Shown piece after piece: positions 1 through 9,663 of a stretch of DNA of 37,265 nucleotides. The stretch covers positions 1-37,265 of the forward strand of contig CAMVHR010000030.1 in the NCBI GenBank assembly GCA_947167345.1. Direction: 5' to 3'. Below the pieces are notes generated by a model, which was not told the DNA's origin, did not search any database, and was given only the letters and a program-made list of their open reading frames with translations. Position 1 is the stretch's first letter, and each line of letters opens with the position of its first letter. Made by a program: the position numbers and the translations under genes. This DNA comes from an uncultured Treponema sp. (lineage in GTDB: Bacteria; Spirochaetota; Spirochaetia; Treponematales; Treponemataceae).

Positions 1-59
1 TCTTTTTCTATATTAGGCTATATTAGCCAATCCACAACTTTTGATTATAACTCAACTCA

Positions 60-88
60 ATTATAACATCAAGTTATAAATTTTGCAA
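60..88 (-). promoter_or_regulatory. Probable sigma70 promoter firing out of the left edge
   Basis: On the minus strand TTGCAA (88 to 83) is followed after 17 nt by TATAAT (65 to 60), a near-consensus promoter with transcription start near 53. It points toward a gene left of the window. The 7-bp arms at 61-67 and 73-79 (TTATAAC/GTTATAA) lie inside the spacer and -10 region. The rest of 1-123 is AT-rich, and I see no clear terminator for the chemoreceptor gene that ends at 124. Confidence 0.45.
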
Positions 89-123
89 ATTTTGAGTTTT
101 TGGAATTATTTAAATTATTGAAA

Positions 124-2214
124 CTAAACCTTAAACTCGTCGATTTCCTTGCCAATCTTTCCTATAGATTCTTCCATTTTCTCAGAAACGTCCCTTAGAG
201 CAGCTCCTGTTTCATTTATCTTTCTTGCACCAGTAAGCATTTCATCCATACTTGACTTCATAGCTATTGTAACATCCTGAAGTTGCTGAACTTCAGACAG
301 AATAAGCTTGTTGCCTTCCCTCATTTCACCAGAGGCAACTTTTACTTCCTGCGTACTGTCGTTCATCATCTTAAGGGCTTCTACAATCTGCTTAGAACCT
401 TCATTCTGCTCTTCCATTGCAGTACGAATCTGCATGACAAGATGATCTGTTCCAGAAAGCTTATTTGAAACCTGAGAGAATGTCTGGCTTGCATCACCAG
501 AAGCATGAACGACATCTGCAATTGAAGTCATAATCTGGTTAAGCTGATTGCTTATCTGTGTAGACTGCTGGCTTGAAGTTTCAGAAAGTTTACGAATTTC
601 GTCAGCAACAACAGCAAATCCCTTTCCAGCTTCACCCGCATGGGCAGCTTCAATTGCGGCATTCATTGCAAGCAGGTTTGTCTGTTCGGCAATGTTAGAA
701 ATGGCAGCATTTGCGTCTTTCAGAGTTACACTCTGACTTTCTATAGCAGCAACCTTCTGGCTTACAGCTTCAAGCTTAACAAATCCTTCCTGAGAGTTTG
801 ACTGAAGGTCTGCAAACGCATCCTTCATTTTTTCTACGGAATTCGTTACAGAATTTATGTTGCCAATCATCTGCTCAACGGCAGAACTTGCCTGAGAAAC
901 ACCAGAAGACTGGTTTTCAATCATCTGGTTAAGAGAATCTATATTGGCCGAAATCTCATCAACAGCACCAGCTGTCTGGTCAACACTCTTTTTCTGATTA
1001 GTAATCTGATGCCCAAAACTGTCAATATTTGCTATAATCTGCGTAATTGCACTTGCAGTGTCTTGGGCAGAGGCAGCCATGTCCTCGCCAGCAATACCAA
1101 GTTCGTTCTTGGACTCCTTTACCCTGCTTATGATGGTCTGAAGCTTTTCCGCAAACATGTTGAATCCACTGACAACCTGCCCGATTTCGTTGTTTGATTT
1201 TACCGTAATGCGCTTTGTAAGATCCGCGTTTCCGCTGGCAATGCCATTGATAGTGTCTCTTACGATTGTAAGAGGCTTAAGTGAAATAATAAGGGCAAGA
1301 CCTCCACCAACAAGAATTGCCACCAATGCACCTATACCAAAACTCAAGGATGCAAGTGCAATTTGGTTTCCCAAAGCATCAATAACTCCTACGTCAACAG
1401 TGAAACCGAATGCCCATGGAGTACCGGTTATGCCACTGTATACAAGAAGATCCTTTTTTGAATTTGAAAAAGAGTTTATCCATGCATGACCAGATTCTCC
1501 GTTGACCATCTTGCGGGCATATTCACTAAAGTCTTCATGCCCCTCTCCAGCATTCGTAATAAAGTTTGCCTCACCGTCTATTGCCGGGTGGTATATTACG
1601 TTGCCATTATGATCAACCATGAACACCAATACACCTTCAGGCACATCAAGATTCTTTACAGGCTTTACGAGCACATCAATCTTTATTACGCCAGAAACAA
1701 TACCAAAAGTCTTTCCATTTGCATCCTTAAGGGCCGTAGTTACATGAATTACAGTGTCACCAGTAGTTTTTGAAGTTACAGGGTTGTCTACAAAACGAGC
1801 TTCACCCTTATTCATTACAGCCTGAAAGTAATCACGTTCAAGGATGTTTGTCCTTTTGCCTAAATCTGTATAGGCAAGACCATCAGGTCCCGCAATAAGA
1901 ATATAGTCAAACTCCGCAGCCCTGATATTTGAATGCTGCTGAATCCACTTGCCAACAGCTTCTATGTCGCCAGTTTTCATAATATCTGCACCAACATAAA
2001 CACCAAGGTCTTTGTAATAGCCTTCAATAGTATTTTCCAAAGCAAGATCCAAAGCAGAGGAAAGACGAGTGTAGCTAGAAACGTGATCTTCTCTTGAATT
2101 GGCACGGGCTATGCTTGAAAGTGCCAGTACCTGTATAGCAGTTAAAGCACCAAAACCGATACCAATCATACAGATAAGGGTTACGACAAGACTTGAACTT
2201 TTACTTTTCTCCAT
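124..2214 (-). CDS. Methyl-accepting chemotaxis protein (double-Cache, HAMP, MCP signal domain)
   Basis: This 696-residue inner-membrane chemoreceptor should sense a small ligand outside the membrane and control CheA through CheW. A first membrane helix (about 9-31) precedes an extracytoplasmic Cache-type sensor (about 45-280, with the typical [18 protein letters not shown] and RDYFQAV segments). A second helix (about 285-311), a HAMP region (about 312-365) and a long coiled-coil signalling domain follow. The conserved hairpin tip is clear at about 511-545 ([20 protein letters not shown]). I chose the ATG at 2214 because AGGAG lies 7-9 nt upstream and the membrane helix then starts at residue 9; the open frame continues upstream to 2382, but that extension would overlap the divergent gene. 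There is no C-terminal CheR-tether pentapeptide. The family call is secure; the ligand is unknown. Confidence 0.95.
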   Translation of the reverse strand: MEKSKSSSLVVTLICMIGIGFGALTAIQVLALSSIARANSREDHVSSYTRLSSALDLALENTIEGYYKDLGVYVGADIMKTGDIEAVGKWIQQHSNIRAAEFDYILIAGPDGLAYTDLGKRTNILERDYFQAVMNKGEARFVDNPVTSKTTGDTVIHVTTALKDANGKTFGIVSGVIKIDVLVKPVKNLDVPEGVLVFMVDHNGNVIYHPAIDGEANFITNAGEGHEDFSEYARKMVNGESGHAWINSFSNSKKDLLVYSGITGTPWAFGFTVDVGVIDALGNQIALASLSFGIGALVAILVGGGLALIISLKPLTIVRDTINGIASGNADLTKRITVKSNNEIGQVVSGFNMFAEKLQTIISRVKESKNELGIAGEDMAASAQDTASAITQIIANIDSFGHQITNQKKSVDQTAGAVDEISANIDSLNQMIENQSSGVSQASSAVEQMIGNINSVTNSVEKMKDAFADLQSNSQEGFVKLEAVSQKVAAIESQSVTLKDANAAISNIAEQTNLLAMNAAIEAAHAGEAGKGFAVVADEIRKLSETSSQQSTQISNQLNQIMTSIADVVHASGDASQTFSQVSNKLSGTDHLVMQIRTAMEEQNEGSKQIVEALKMMNDSTQEVKVASGEMREGNKLILSEVQQLQDVTIAMKSSMDEMLTGARKINETGAALRDVSEKMEESIGKIGKEIDEFKV

Positions 2215-2242
2215 AAAAATAACATCTCCTTTATAGAATTCC

Positions 2243-2270
2243 AGTATAACACGGCTTCTTGCAAATGCAA
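2243..2270 (-). promoter_or_regulatory. Promoter of the chemoreceptor gene
   Basis: TTGCAT (2270 to 2265), a 16-nt spacer and TATACT (2248 to 2243) on the minus strand predict a start near 2236. That gives a leader of about 22 nt carrying the AGGAG ribosome site. It is divergent from the promoter at 2310-2338. Confidence 0.5.
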
Positions 2271-2309
2271 TAAAAACATACAGAGGTAACAGATGTATAG
2301 CACACCGTC

Positions 2310-2338
2310 TTGAAAACAGAGATTCTGAATAATATAAT
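2310..2338 (+). promoter_or_regulatory. Strong sigma70 promoter abutting the start codon (leaderless)
   Basis: TTGAAA (2310-2315), a 17-nt spacer and a perfect TATAAT (2333-2338). Only 6 nt separate the -10 box from the ATG at 2345, so the predicted +1 falls on the start codon itself. No Shine-Dalgarno sequence is present. Confidence 0.65.
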
Positions 2339-2344
2339 GTATTC

Positions 2345-3961
2345 ATGATTGCAGACATTACCATTACAATATCGCCCGACAAAGAAAAGGACGAACACTT
2401 TATCCGTCAGGAAATTTCAAGAGAACTTACATCAAAGGGCATAAAAACAAAGGCTGACACCTCTGTCATGACCTACATCCTTTCAAAAAAATCTGTTGAT
2501 GCCAGACGAAGAATGGTAAAACTCGTGCTGCGTTACAAAGTTTACATAGGTGAAAAGCCAGAAGACTCACAAAACAGTGTTCCTCAATGGAAGCACGCAG
2601 ACGGAACAAAAAAAGTAATAATAATAGGTTCAGGACCAGCTGGCCTTTTTGGAGCATTTACGCTTTTGGAGCATGGCATTCAGCCAATCATTATTGAACG
2701 CGGCAGTGCTACAGGACAAAGAAGAAAGGACATTGCAGCCATCAGCATTAAAGGTACGGTAGATAAAGATTCCAACTACTGCTTTGGAGAAGGTGGTGCT
2801 GGTACATTCAGTGACGGCAAGCTTTACACAAGAAGCAACAAACGCGGAGACATTTCTTCAATATTAAGAATATTCGCACACTTTGGGGCAGACAAAAAAA
2901 TCCTTACAGACGCACACCCTCACATTGGCACAGACAAACTGCCAGCAATCATAAATGCAATGAACACAAAGTTGACGGAACTTGGTGCAGAACTTTACTT
3001 TGACACACGCTGTACAGATTTTATAACAGATGTCGCTTGCAGCACTGCAAGCATTCCAGTAAAGGGGGTTAAAACAAAAAACACAAAGACTGGCGAAGAA
3101 AAAGAATTCATGGCGGATGCAGTTCTTTTGGCAACAGGACATTCTGCTACAGACATTTACGAAATGATTGCAAGAATAGCACCAGCAGCTTTAGAGGCAA
3201 AGACCTTTGCCGTAGGAGTTCGAGTAGAACATTCTCGCAACATTATAGATGAAATTCAGTATCACGGAAAAAGAGGCGAGCATCTCGGAGCGGCAGAATA
3301 CCGCCTTACAAGCCAACAGAATGGTCGCGGAGTGTACAGCTTCTGCATGTGTCCAGGCGGTTTTGTAGTGCCAAGTGCAACAGGACCTGAAGAAATCGTG
3401 GTAAACGGCATGTCTGCGGCAGGACGTAACAGTCAGTGGAGCAATGCAGCCTTTGTTGTAGAAACACGTCCAGAAGACATACCGGCCGAATTCACAAGCC
3501 CCATAACACCAGCACTCAATGGTCTTGTGTGGCGTACTTATATAGAAAGAAACACGTTCAAATGCGGTAACGGTCAGCAAGCCCCAGCACAAAGAATGCA
3601 GGACTTTATTGAAGAAAAAATCAGCGAAACTCTTCCAAAGACAAGCTACACGCCCGGCATTGTAAGCAGGGATTTACGTGAGTGCCTTCCACCACAAATA
3701 ACTGAAAGACTTGCTTCCGCCTTCAATTATTTTAACAGAAGCATGAAAGGCTTTTTGTGTCCAGAAGCACTGCTCATTGCAAGCGAAACACGTACAAGCA
3801 CCCCTGTAAGGATATTACGCAACAAAGACACAGGAGAATGTACGGCAATCAGAAACCTATACCCTGCAGGAGAAGGTTCAGGCTATGCAGGTGGCATTGT
3901 AAGCAGTGCCATGGACGGCGTAAATGAATGTAAAATGATTATAAGCAATCTCGGCCTGTAA
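2345..3961 (+). CDS. FAD-dependent oxidoreductase, COG2509-type
   Basis: A 538-residue soluble flavoprotein. An N-terminal region of about 85 residues, rich in charged residues, precedes the dinucleotide-binding motif GSGPAG (95-100, in [15 protein letters not shown]) followed by an acidic IIIERG strand end. A second flavoprotein signature is [16 protein letters not shown]. Near the C-terminus, [21 protein letters not shown] is the usual FAD-contacting end of this family. These proteins are annotated as NAD(FAD)-utilising dehydrogenases of uncertain substrate. The ATG at 2345 has no ribosome site but sits on the predicted transcription start of a near-consensus promoter. The next Met (residue 42) would remove much of the N-terminal region. 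The gene is convergent with the MATE gene, 29 bp away. Confidence 0.88.
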   Translation: MIADITITISPDKEKDEHFIRQEISRELTSKGIKTKADTSVMTYILSKKSVDARRRMVKLVLRYKVYIGEKPEDSQNSVPQWKHADGTKKVIIIGSGPAGLFGAFTLLEHGIQPIIIERGSATGQRRKDIAAISIKGTVDKDSNYCFGEGGAGTFSDGKLYTRSNKRGDISSILRIFAHFGADKKILTDAHPHIGTDKLPAIINAMNTKLTELGAELYFDTRCTDFITDVACSTASIPVKGVKTKNTKTGEEKEFMADAVLLATGHSATDIYEMIARIAPAALEAKTFAVGVRVEHSRNIIDEIQYHGKRGEHLGAAEYRLTSQQNGRGVYSFCMCPGGFVVPSATGPEEIVVNGMSAAGRNSQWSNAAFVVETRPEDIPAEFTSPITPALNGLVWRTYIERNTFKCGNGQQAPAQRMQDFIEEKISETLPKTSYTPGIVSRDLRECLPPQITERLASAFNYFNRSMKGFLCPEALLIASETRTSTPVRILRNKDTGECTAIRNLYPAGEGSGYAGGIVSSAMDGVNECKMIISNLGL

Positions 3962-3990
3962 ATCAGCCAATCATTGCATTCCTCATCTAG

Positions 3991-5403
3991 TCATATAACC
4001 TGCTTCTGCTTCCACTTGCCACGTGCAAAACGAGTTACAAAGAATGCAGAGCGTACAATCCAGTCCAAAATCATTGAGATCCATACGCATAAAGAGCCGA
4101 AAGACTTTGGAAGCCCCAGCAAAGACACAAGGCCAAATATCCCCGTAGCCTTAAGCACAAAGCTCATGCCTACGCGCACAGTCCACATGCTAACCATGGA
4201 GACTATCATCGTAAATGCAGAATCTCCTGCAGCACGCAGAGCATTAGGCAGGGTAAAGGACAGTGACCAGATGAATATTCCACAGATACCGTGAATGAGC
4301 GTCATGTACCAGCCAAGACGGGAAGTTTCTTCTGACATTCCGTAAAACAATATTATCCTGTATGAAAAGATCAACAGAGGAACATTCAATATTATAAAAC
4401 CAAAATATGCCGCAGCCATCATCTTTTTTGTATAGCGCACAGCCTGCCCATATTCCTTTGCACCCATACACTGCCCTACAACTGTAAGCATGGCAATGCC
4501 AATAGCATTACCGGGAAGAACTTCAAACGTGGCAAGGGTATTTGCAGCAGCATTGGCAGCAATGGCAGAAGTTCCGAAGGAAGCAATGAGGGACAATACA
4601 AGAATCTTTCCTATCTGAAAGGCAGAACCTTCAAGGCCATTTGGAATTCCGATGCGCATGATTTTCCCTATAAGGTGAAAATCTAAATGCACATGAAAAA
4701 TACCTTTTATGCAGACATCTTTATTTCTGTAAAGGCACACGAAAAGAACCGTTGCAGCCGCCGTCCTAGAAACAAGAGTAGGAACAGCAACACCCTCAAC
4801 CCCCCAGTGCAAACCGTAAATCAAGACGGCATTACCACCAATATTGACAACATTTACAAGAACCGCAATCAACATGCTTATGCGAGAATTTCCCTGAGAG
4901 CGGAATATAGCGGCGGCGGCATTATAAATTGCTATAGCAGGCAGGGCTAAAAGAGTTATAAGGAAATACCTGCAGCTTGCAGACATTACGTCATGCTCAA
5001 CATTACCAAAAATTCCAGAAAGCACCTCCCTATGAAATACCGTACCGATTACGACAAGAAATACAGCTATGGCGGTCGTAGCATACAAAAGCTGCATTGC
5101 AGTCTTCTGAGCCATGGAGGAGCTCTTTCCTCCTATGTATTGGGAACATACTACAGCTCCACCGGTAGCAAGAGCCGCAAATATCTGAAAGATAAGAATG
5201 TTCAGCTGGTCAACAAGAGAAACTCCGCTTACACTAGCCTCTCCCAAAGACGACACCATAATAATGTCCGCCATGCCGAGCGTAATCTGCAAAAGCTGCT
5301 CAACAAGAAGCGGCCATATCAGATGCCACAAGTCACGATTTGAGAACAAAGGAGGGGTAACTTCTATTCCAGTATTATTTGAGCAACCTGTTAAGGGTGA
5401 CAT
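3991..5403 (-). CDS. MATE family multidrug/Na+ (or H+) antiporter
   Basis: A 470-residue polytopic membrane protein with about 12 predicted helices. The N-terminal repeat reads WHLIWPLLVEQLLQITLGMADIIMVS, and the conserved FRSQGNSRISM and LRAAGDSAFTM segments occupy matching places in the two halves, as in MATE (DinF/NorM) exporters. I place the start at the ATG at 5403 because GGAGG (5415 to 5411) lies 7 nt upstream; the longer reading to 5427 would need a TTG. This start lies 29 nt inside the 3' end of era, so the two genes are translationally linked. Substrate unknown. Confidence 0.92.
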   Translation of the reverse strand: MSPLTGCSNNTGIEVTPPLFSNRDLWHLIWPLLVEQLLQITLGMADIIMVSSLGEASVSGVSLVDQLNILIFQIFAALATGGAVVCSQYIGGKSSSMAQKTAMQLLYATTAIAVFLVVIGTVFHREVLSGIFGNVEHDVMSASCRYFLITLLALPAIAIYNAAAAIFRSQGNSRISMLIAVLVNVVNIGGNAVLIYGLHWGVEGVAVPTLVSRTAAATVLFVCLYRNKDVCIKGIFHVHLDFHLIGKIMRIGIPNGLEGSAFQIGKILVLSLIASFGTSAIAANAAANTLATFEVLPGNAIGIAMLTVVGQCMGAKEYGQAVRYTKKMMAAAYFGFIILNVPLLIFSYRIILFYGMSEETSRLGWYMTLIHGICGIFIWSLSFTLPNALRAAGDSAFTMIVSMVSMWTVRVGMSFVLKATGIFGLVSLLGLPKSFGSLCVWISMILDWIVRSAFFVTRFARGKWKQKQVI

Positions 5404-6319
5404 CTTTCTGCCTCCAGTTCTTATCAACCTTTACCTGAAGGTCTATGTCTACGCGATACGGAAAGATTTTCCTGCATTCCTTTATGGACTCCACACGTAT
5501 AGTCTTTATCATGGAAGCTCCCTTTCCGATTACAATACCTTTCTGGCTTTCGCGCTCAACGCAAAGGCTTGCACGAACTTTTAAGAGATTGGACTTTTCC
5601 ATCTTCATATCTTCTACACGCACATAGATTGCATGCGGCAGTTCCTGTTCCAAACGATTTATTGCCTGTCCACGAATAATTTCAGCAATGCGGAAGTCTA
5701 CTTCCTGATCCGTATAAAATTCTTCCGGGTACAAGTGAGGGGCTTCAGGTGCAAGCTCATACAGGGCTTTTAGAACGTCATTTACATTTACGTCATCCTT
5801 TGCACTCATTTCAACAATCCGTGAAGCCGGAAAATTTGCAAAGGCAGTCTGAACAAACTCACGTGCCAAAGACGGATTTGCACGAGGATCTTCCGTCTTG
5901 TTTATGGCTATGACAAGCTTGTCTATATAAGGTTTTGTCATTGAAGCTATCATTTCTTCTTCAGAACCATGGTCACGAGTTGCGTCTATTATATAAAGGA
6001 TTGCATCGCTGTCTTTCATCTGGTCGGCAGCAATCTGCGTAAGCCTGATGTTCAGTTTTTTGTCGCTTTCGTGCAGTCCGGGCGTATCCACAAAGACAAG
6101 CTGTCCTAAAGATGTGTTTACAATACCGCGGATTGCATTGCGAGTGGTCTGTGGCACAGAGGAAACTATGCTTATTTTTTCTCCGCTTGCCGTATTCAAG
6201 AATGTAGACTTGCCCACAGAAGGACGACCTATGACAGAAACCATTGCAGTTTTAGGTCCTACCGGAGGCAGTTCTTCTTCGGGCAAAAGCTCGTCAGGCG
6301 ATTGTATGTTCATATTCAT
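5375..6319 (-). CDS. era: GTPase Era
   Basis: Essential GTPase that binds the 3' end of 16S rRNA during 30S assembly. With the ATG at 6319 the protein has 314 residues. It shows the P-loop GRPSVGKS (about 31-38), switch I PQTTR, DTPGLH (G3), NKTE (G4, where Era proteins more often have NKxD) and SAKD (G5). A C-terminal KH domain follows with the VIGKGASMIKTI RNA-binding loop. About 20 extra acidic residues (DELLPEEELPP) precede the G domain. A TATAAT box (6332 to 6327) ends 7 nt before this ATG and no ribosome site is present, so translation is probably leaderless. An upstream in-frame ATG at 6328 overlaps the -10 box and is unlikely. Confidence 0.95.
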   Translation of the reverse strand: MNMNIQSPDELLPEEELPPVGPKTAMVSVIGRPSVGKSTFLNTASGEKISIVSSVPQTTRNAIRGIVNTSLGQLVFVDTPGLHESDKKLNIRLTQIAADQMKDSDAILYIIDATRDHGSEEEMIASMTKPYIDKLVIAINKTEDPRANPSLAREFVQTAFANFPASRIVEMSAKDDVNVNDVLKALYELAPEAPHLYPEEFYTDQEVDFRIAEIIRGQAINRLEQELPHAIYVRVEDMKMEKSNLLKVRASLCVERESQKGIVIGKGASMIKTIRVESIKECRKIFPYRVDIDLQVKVDKNWRQKDVTLNRLLK

Positions 6320-6326
6320 GCATACC

Positions 6327-6356
6327 ATTATAGAACACAACCGCCACCCCATGCAA
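6327..6356 (-). promoter_or_regulatory. era promoter, leaderless arrangement
   Basis: TTGCAT (6356 to 6351), an 18-nt spacer and TATAAT (6332 to 6327) on the minus strand. The predicted +1 is at about 6320, one base before the ATG at 6319. It would make era transcription independent of the nitrogenase-like operon upstream. Confidence 0.55.
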
Positions 6357-6392
6357 CATGAAATGTCAACGTACTACGACAGGATAGAATTG

Positions 6393-6776
6393 TCAAAACA
6401 CATGAGATTCCCTTTTTTTATGTCTGACAAAATATTGATTGAGTTTTGTCATTGCCTCATCCAACGAAAAGGGAGCCTCAATACAGTTGACATTGTTTTC
6501 CTGAAGCATTCTGTGGGGCTTTGGTCCGATTTTTGCCACAAGAAAATACGTGCAGTCACTTACAGCCTGCCCTACTTTCACAGCAAAATCGCTACCGCAG
6601 GAACACCCACTTTCACAGGCTTCTTTTTCAGGCTCCCTAAGAATATTGCGATTTTCAATAAAACTGAAACTCCCGTCTGTTTCGTTCACTTCGTAAACCG
6701 AAAGGCTCTCAATTTCACCAAAGTGAAGGTCTATGTTTTTTCCATCGGATGTAGCGGCTGCGATTCTGTATGCCAT
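6393..6776 (-). CDS. NifX/NifB-C-type dinitrogenase iron-molybdenum cofactor-binding protein
   Basis: A 127-residue single-domain protein of the family that carries nitrogenase cofactor precursors (NifX, NafY core, C-terminal domain of NifB; PF02579). The diagnostic start is present: MAYRIAAATSDGKNIDLHFG with His18, followed by SLSVYEV. The second signature, VAKIGPKPHRML (80-91), matches the NifB/NifX 'IGPKP' region. A cysteine cluster C54-x3-C58-x-C60 lies between the two signatures and could hold metal. It is the last gene of the operon, 24 nt after the NifK-like gene, with AAGGAG 6 nt before its ATG. Its presence is the best sign that a complex FeS or heterometal cofactor is handled here. 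Family call strong; the exact cofactor is unknown. Confidence 0.88.
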   Translation of the reverse strand: MAYRIAAATSDGKNIDLHFGEIESLSVYEVNETDGSFSFIENRNILREPEKEACESGCSCGSDFAVKVGQAVSDCTYFLVAKIGPKPHRMLQENNVNCIEAPFSLDEAMTKLNQYFVRHKKRESHVF

Positions 6777-6800
6777 AAATTCTCCTTGTCAAACGTTCAC

Positions 6801-8156
6801 CTAAAGAACCTGAACGTTCTTGTCGATTGTTCCGTGCTTGAAGATTCCTGAATAAATTTCTTCCGTAAGCTTAAGTCCTCCTGTATAACCTGCAAAAGTC
6901 TTATTCAGAATGACATCGTTTACAATAGGCATGCTCAAATGAATGAGCATGTTGTTGTTTCTTTTAGCAACGATTTTTTCCCAGGTACTTCCGAAAATCA
7001 CGGCACGCTTTGAAGAACCTATAAGTTCAATCATCTGCTGCTGGATTTTTCCGCCATCACTTTCAAAATAAACCACGTCCTTGATTTCTTTTCCAAGAGT
7101 TTCAATTGTCGAAAGGATTTTTTCCTTTATTGCATCCGTTGGCGGCTCATCTGTGATAAAAATGCCCTTCGGCTGCAAGCCCAGCTCGTTCACAAGGTAA
7201 TCCGTAACTCCGATTGCATATTCAGAATCCGCCACGAGATACAAATCGTTCGGAATGTTGCTTCGGAAATCAGACATAAAGTCAGCAAGCCCTACGATAT
7301 AGCTGTAGAACATGTCTTCTTCGCGCTTGATTACGGCAGAGACATTTTCAAGGTCAAGGTCTGCAAACGCTGCAAGTTTTTTCAGGAACAGGCTTGTAGC
7401 CTTGCCGCCAACAGGAAGGTATGGAAAATGAAAGAATGGAGTTCCATACTTTTTCTTTAAAAGCTCCACAGTAGTTAGACCCACCCATGGGGAAAGCAGT
7501 ATGTTGAACTCTGCATGAGGAATATTTTTCCATTCAAAGACACCAGCACTTTCATAGCCAAAAAGAATATTCACCTTAAGCCCGATGGCAGTCAAAATTC
7601 TCTTGATTTCTCCAAGATCACCACGCCAGAAAGGATTCTGATTTGGAACAACAGCAAACACATTGACAAGCCCTTTACAAACCTTTGGAGTAACATTGCC
7701 CACAAACTGCTCGATAATTGCATTTACAATGACTTCATGACCGTGATAGTTGTTTCCAACAAAGCCTGAGGTCTCTGCTCCAACAACGGGCTTTCCCTCT
7801 TCACGAAATTCATTGGCAACAGAAACAATGTCGTCACCGATGATTCCAGATGTACAACCAGAAAGAAGAACGAATAAATCTGCATCCAAAACCTTAAAGG
7901 CATTTTCCGTCAGGGTGCGCAGCTTGTTTTCTCCGCCGAATACGACTTCCTTAGTGCCTGTGTTGGTACTTGAAATCTGTCCGCCGCCACCATATCCCTC
8001 CCCCTGGTTTCCTGCACACTGGGAAAGAGTCAGAAATGTTTTTGATGCACAGCCAGGTCCAGCATGAACGATTGGCAATGCTCTTGGAATTGCCAACACT
8101 GTTGTCTGTGCTGCAAGTGCACATGAAAATCTTGGTTGTTCAATCAATTTACTCAT
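6801..8156 (-). CDS. Nitrogenase component 1-like protein, NifK/NifN-like subunit
   Basis: A 451-residue member of the oxidoreductase/nitrogenase component 1 family (PF00148). Three cysteines sit where P-cluster ligands are expected: C12, C36 (HAGPGC) and C101 (LSGCTSGIIGDDI). The first two are 24 apart (25 in NifK). The stretch STNTGTKEVVFGGENKLRTL is the family's conserved region before the third cysteine, and there is no long N-terminal extension as in true NifK. Glycine-rich QGEGYGGGGQIS (51-62) is unusual. The ATG overlaps the stop of the NifD-like gene as ATGA, so the two should be made together as a heterodimer or heterotetramer. It may be a reductase subunit or a NifN-like scaffold subunit; sequence alone does not decide. 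Confidence 0.9.
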   Translation of the reverse strand: MSKLIEQPRFSCALAAQTTVLAIPRALPIVHAGPGCASKTFLTLSQCAGNQGEGYGGGGQISSTNTGTKEVVFGGENKLRTLTENAFKVLDADLFVLLSGCTSGIIGDDIVSVANEFREEGKPVVGAETSGFVGNNYHGHEVIVNAIIEQFVGNVTPKVCKGLVNVFAVVPNQNPFWRGDLGEIKRILTAIGLKVNILFGYESAGVFEWKNIPHAEFNILLSPWVGLTTVELLKKKYGTPFFHFPYLPVGGKATSLFLKKLAAFADLDLENVSAVIKREEDMFYSYIVGLADFMSDFRSNIPNDLYLVADSEYAIGVTDYLVNELGLQPKGIFITDEPPTDAIKEKILSTIETLGKEIKDVVYFESDGGKIQQQMIELIGSSKRAVIFGSTWEKIVAKRNNNMLIHLSMPIVNDVILNKTFAGYTGGLKLTEEIYSGIFKHGTIDKNVQVL

Positions 8157-9625
8157 TTTACTTCCGCCTTTTTGTCAAAATAGAATGGATCCTTCTGGTT
8201 AATCCACCATGAACTGTAAGGGAACTTTACATGCTCAGAAATCGTCTTGAAAAATTTGTTTGAATTCAGTGCATCTATAATTCTAGCACCAAGGTTTACA
8301 GAGCCTTCATAGCAACTCAAGACATTTATGTCATTCGCTCTGATTGAAGGAATTCCAAGCTTAGTTCCGATTGTAGCGATTGAATCGTGCCGAGTGATAA
8401 GAATGTCAGGTTTGAGTTCGCTAAAGATTTTGTACATGATGAAAGGCTGCTTGTTGCAGACCGAAAATTTTTCCACGTCACCCGTGTACTTTATCATTTC
8501 GTTAAGTGTGTCAAGCTCGGGACTTTTGTTGTCCGTAGTCTGGTCGTGGTGAAGAGTTGTAACTCCGACAACTTCCATTCCGTATTCCCTAACCATGTTC
8601 GTAAGATAGTGGGCAAACGAGTCGCCGGAATAGACATAGGCTCTCTTGCCTGCAAGAACTTTTTTGTAACCATCGATGATTGGCTTGATTCGTTCGTTTT
8701 CCTCTTTGATAAGCTTTTCGGCAAGCTCTTCTCTGTGCGTAATTTTTGCAAGCTCGCGAAACCAGCGGTCTGTCCATTCGATTCCGTATGGAGAAGACAC
8801 TTTCAACTGAGGAACTCCATAATTCTGTTCAAGGGCTGCCGCTCCGTATGTTCCAAGAGATTCACAGATTGAAATCGTACATGCGGCTTCTGACATTATC
8901 GACAGCTGCTCAACACTTGAATTCGGAACAATGAGATTTGGACGAAGATTGATTCTCTTGAACAAAGCCGTATAGGAATCCTGACCTGCAAAGTTTATGA
9001 TATTAACCAAATCTTCCTGCTTTTTCTGAGGCTTCTTTACAAGTTTCCTAAGGACTCCATGGAAAACGGCATCGAAACCCGAAGTCCATGTTTTTGATTT
9101 AAAGCCCTCGCAGTATATTGGCACCAGAGGGATTCCGAGTGCTTCTTCAAGTTCATCAACAACGCTTTCAATGTCATCGCCAATGATTCCTGCCGCACAT
9201 GAAGAATGAATCAGAATTGCCTTTGGGTTAAAGCGCCTATGAGCCTCAAGAATTGCCTCACGAAGAATTTTCACCCCTCCGTAAACAGTTGAGTCCATTC
9301 CCATGTTGGTAGAAATTACCTGAATTTTCGGAGCTTCAATTCCACGAACCTTGCTAGAAGCCTCGACTCGTTCGTAAATAGAAACCGGTGAAAGACAACC
9401 CAAAGGCGAATGAACAACTATTGCTGCATCCCGAATCATGTAGGAAAGGACTTCTGCACAGCCCTGGGAACAATCACTACACTGCGAGTAGATTCGCTCG
9501 TCATCCTTTACAGCTCTTTTGCTCGAATCTTTTTGCAATGTACTAGCCTTTCCATGAAAAGCAAGCACTGCACCAAGACGGTTGTCACGAGTTTCCACTT
9601 CTGATTTTTTGATATCTATAGCCAC
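8153..9625 (-). CDS. Nitrogenase component 1-like protein, NifD/NifE-like subunit
   Basis: I place the start at a GTG at 9625 because AAGGAG (9638 to 9633) lies 7 nt upstream; this gives 490 residues. Family PF00148. P-cluster-type cysteines are C56 (SQGC, with extra C49 and C52), C77 (HSPLGC) and C143 (HSSCAAGIIGDDIESV). The spacing of 66 between the last two equals NifD Cys88-Cys154. CEGFK (172-176) matches the NifD/NifE motif CEGF. C254 (ISICESLGTYG, before the LEQNYGVP motif) aligns with the FeMo-cofactor ligand Cys275. In the segment after KLGIP, ungapped alignment to the GIPFREMHSW segment of NifD puts N431 at the His442 position. These are eye alignments. It follows the binding-protein gene by 38 nt and overlaps the next gene. 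No nifH is nearby. Confidence 0.9.
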   Translation of the reverse strand: MAIDIKKSEVETRDNRLGAVLAFHGKASTLQKDSSKRAVKDDERIYSQCSDCSQGCAEVLSYMIRDAAIVVHSPLGCLSPVSIYERVEASSKVRGIEAPKIQVISTNMGMDSTVYGGVKILREAILEAHRRFNPKAILIHSSCAAGIIGDDIESVVDELEEALGIPLVPIYCEGFKSKTWTSGFDAVFHGVLRKLVKKPQKKQEDLVNIINFAGQDSYTALFKRINLRPNLIVPNSSVEQLSIMSEAACTISICESLGTYGAAALEQNYGVPQLKVSSPYGIEWTDRWFRELAKITHREELAEKLIKEENERIKPIIDGYKKVLAGKRAYVYSGDSFAHYLTNMVREYGMEVVGVTTLHHDQTTDNKSPELDTLNEMIKYTGDVEKFSVCNKQPFIMYKIFSELKPDILITRHDSIATIGTKLGIPSIRANDINVLSCYEGSVNLGARIIDALNSNKFFKTISEHVKFPYSSWWINQKDPFYFDKKAEVK

Positions 9626-9663
9626 TTTAGATCTCCTTATCTTTTGATTCACACCTAATCAGA

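Noticed and set aside
3191-3592. Minus-strand frame of 133 codons within the FAD oxidoreductase gene
   Set aside because: Composition and lack of a start signal mark it as a shadow frame of the conserved flavoprotein.
3945-3990. Possible terminator hairpin between the FAD oxidoreductase and MATE genes
   Set aside because: The GGC/GCC arms need a bulge and no T-run follows; too weak to report.
6048-6851. Long plus-strand frame (267 codons) opposite era and the NifX-like gene
   Set aside because: It has no recognisable domain and is antisense to two clearly conserved genes; both of those carry family motifs.
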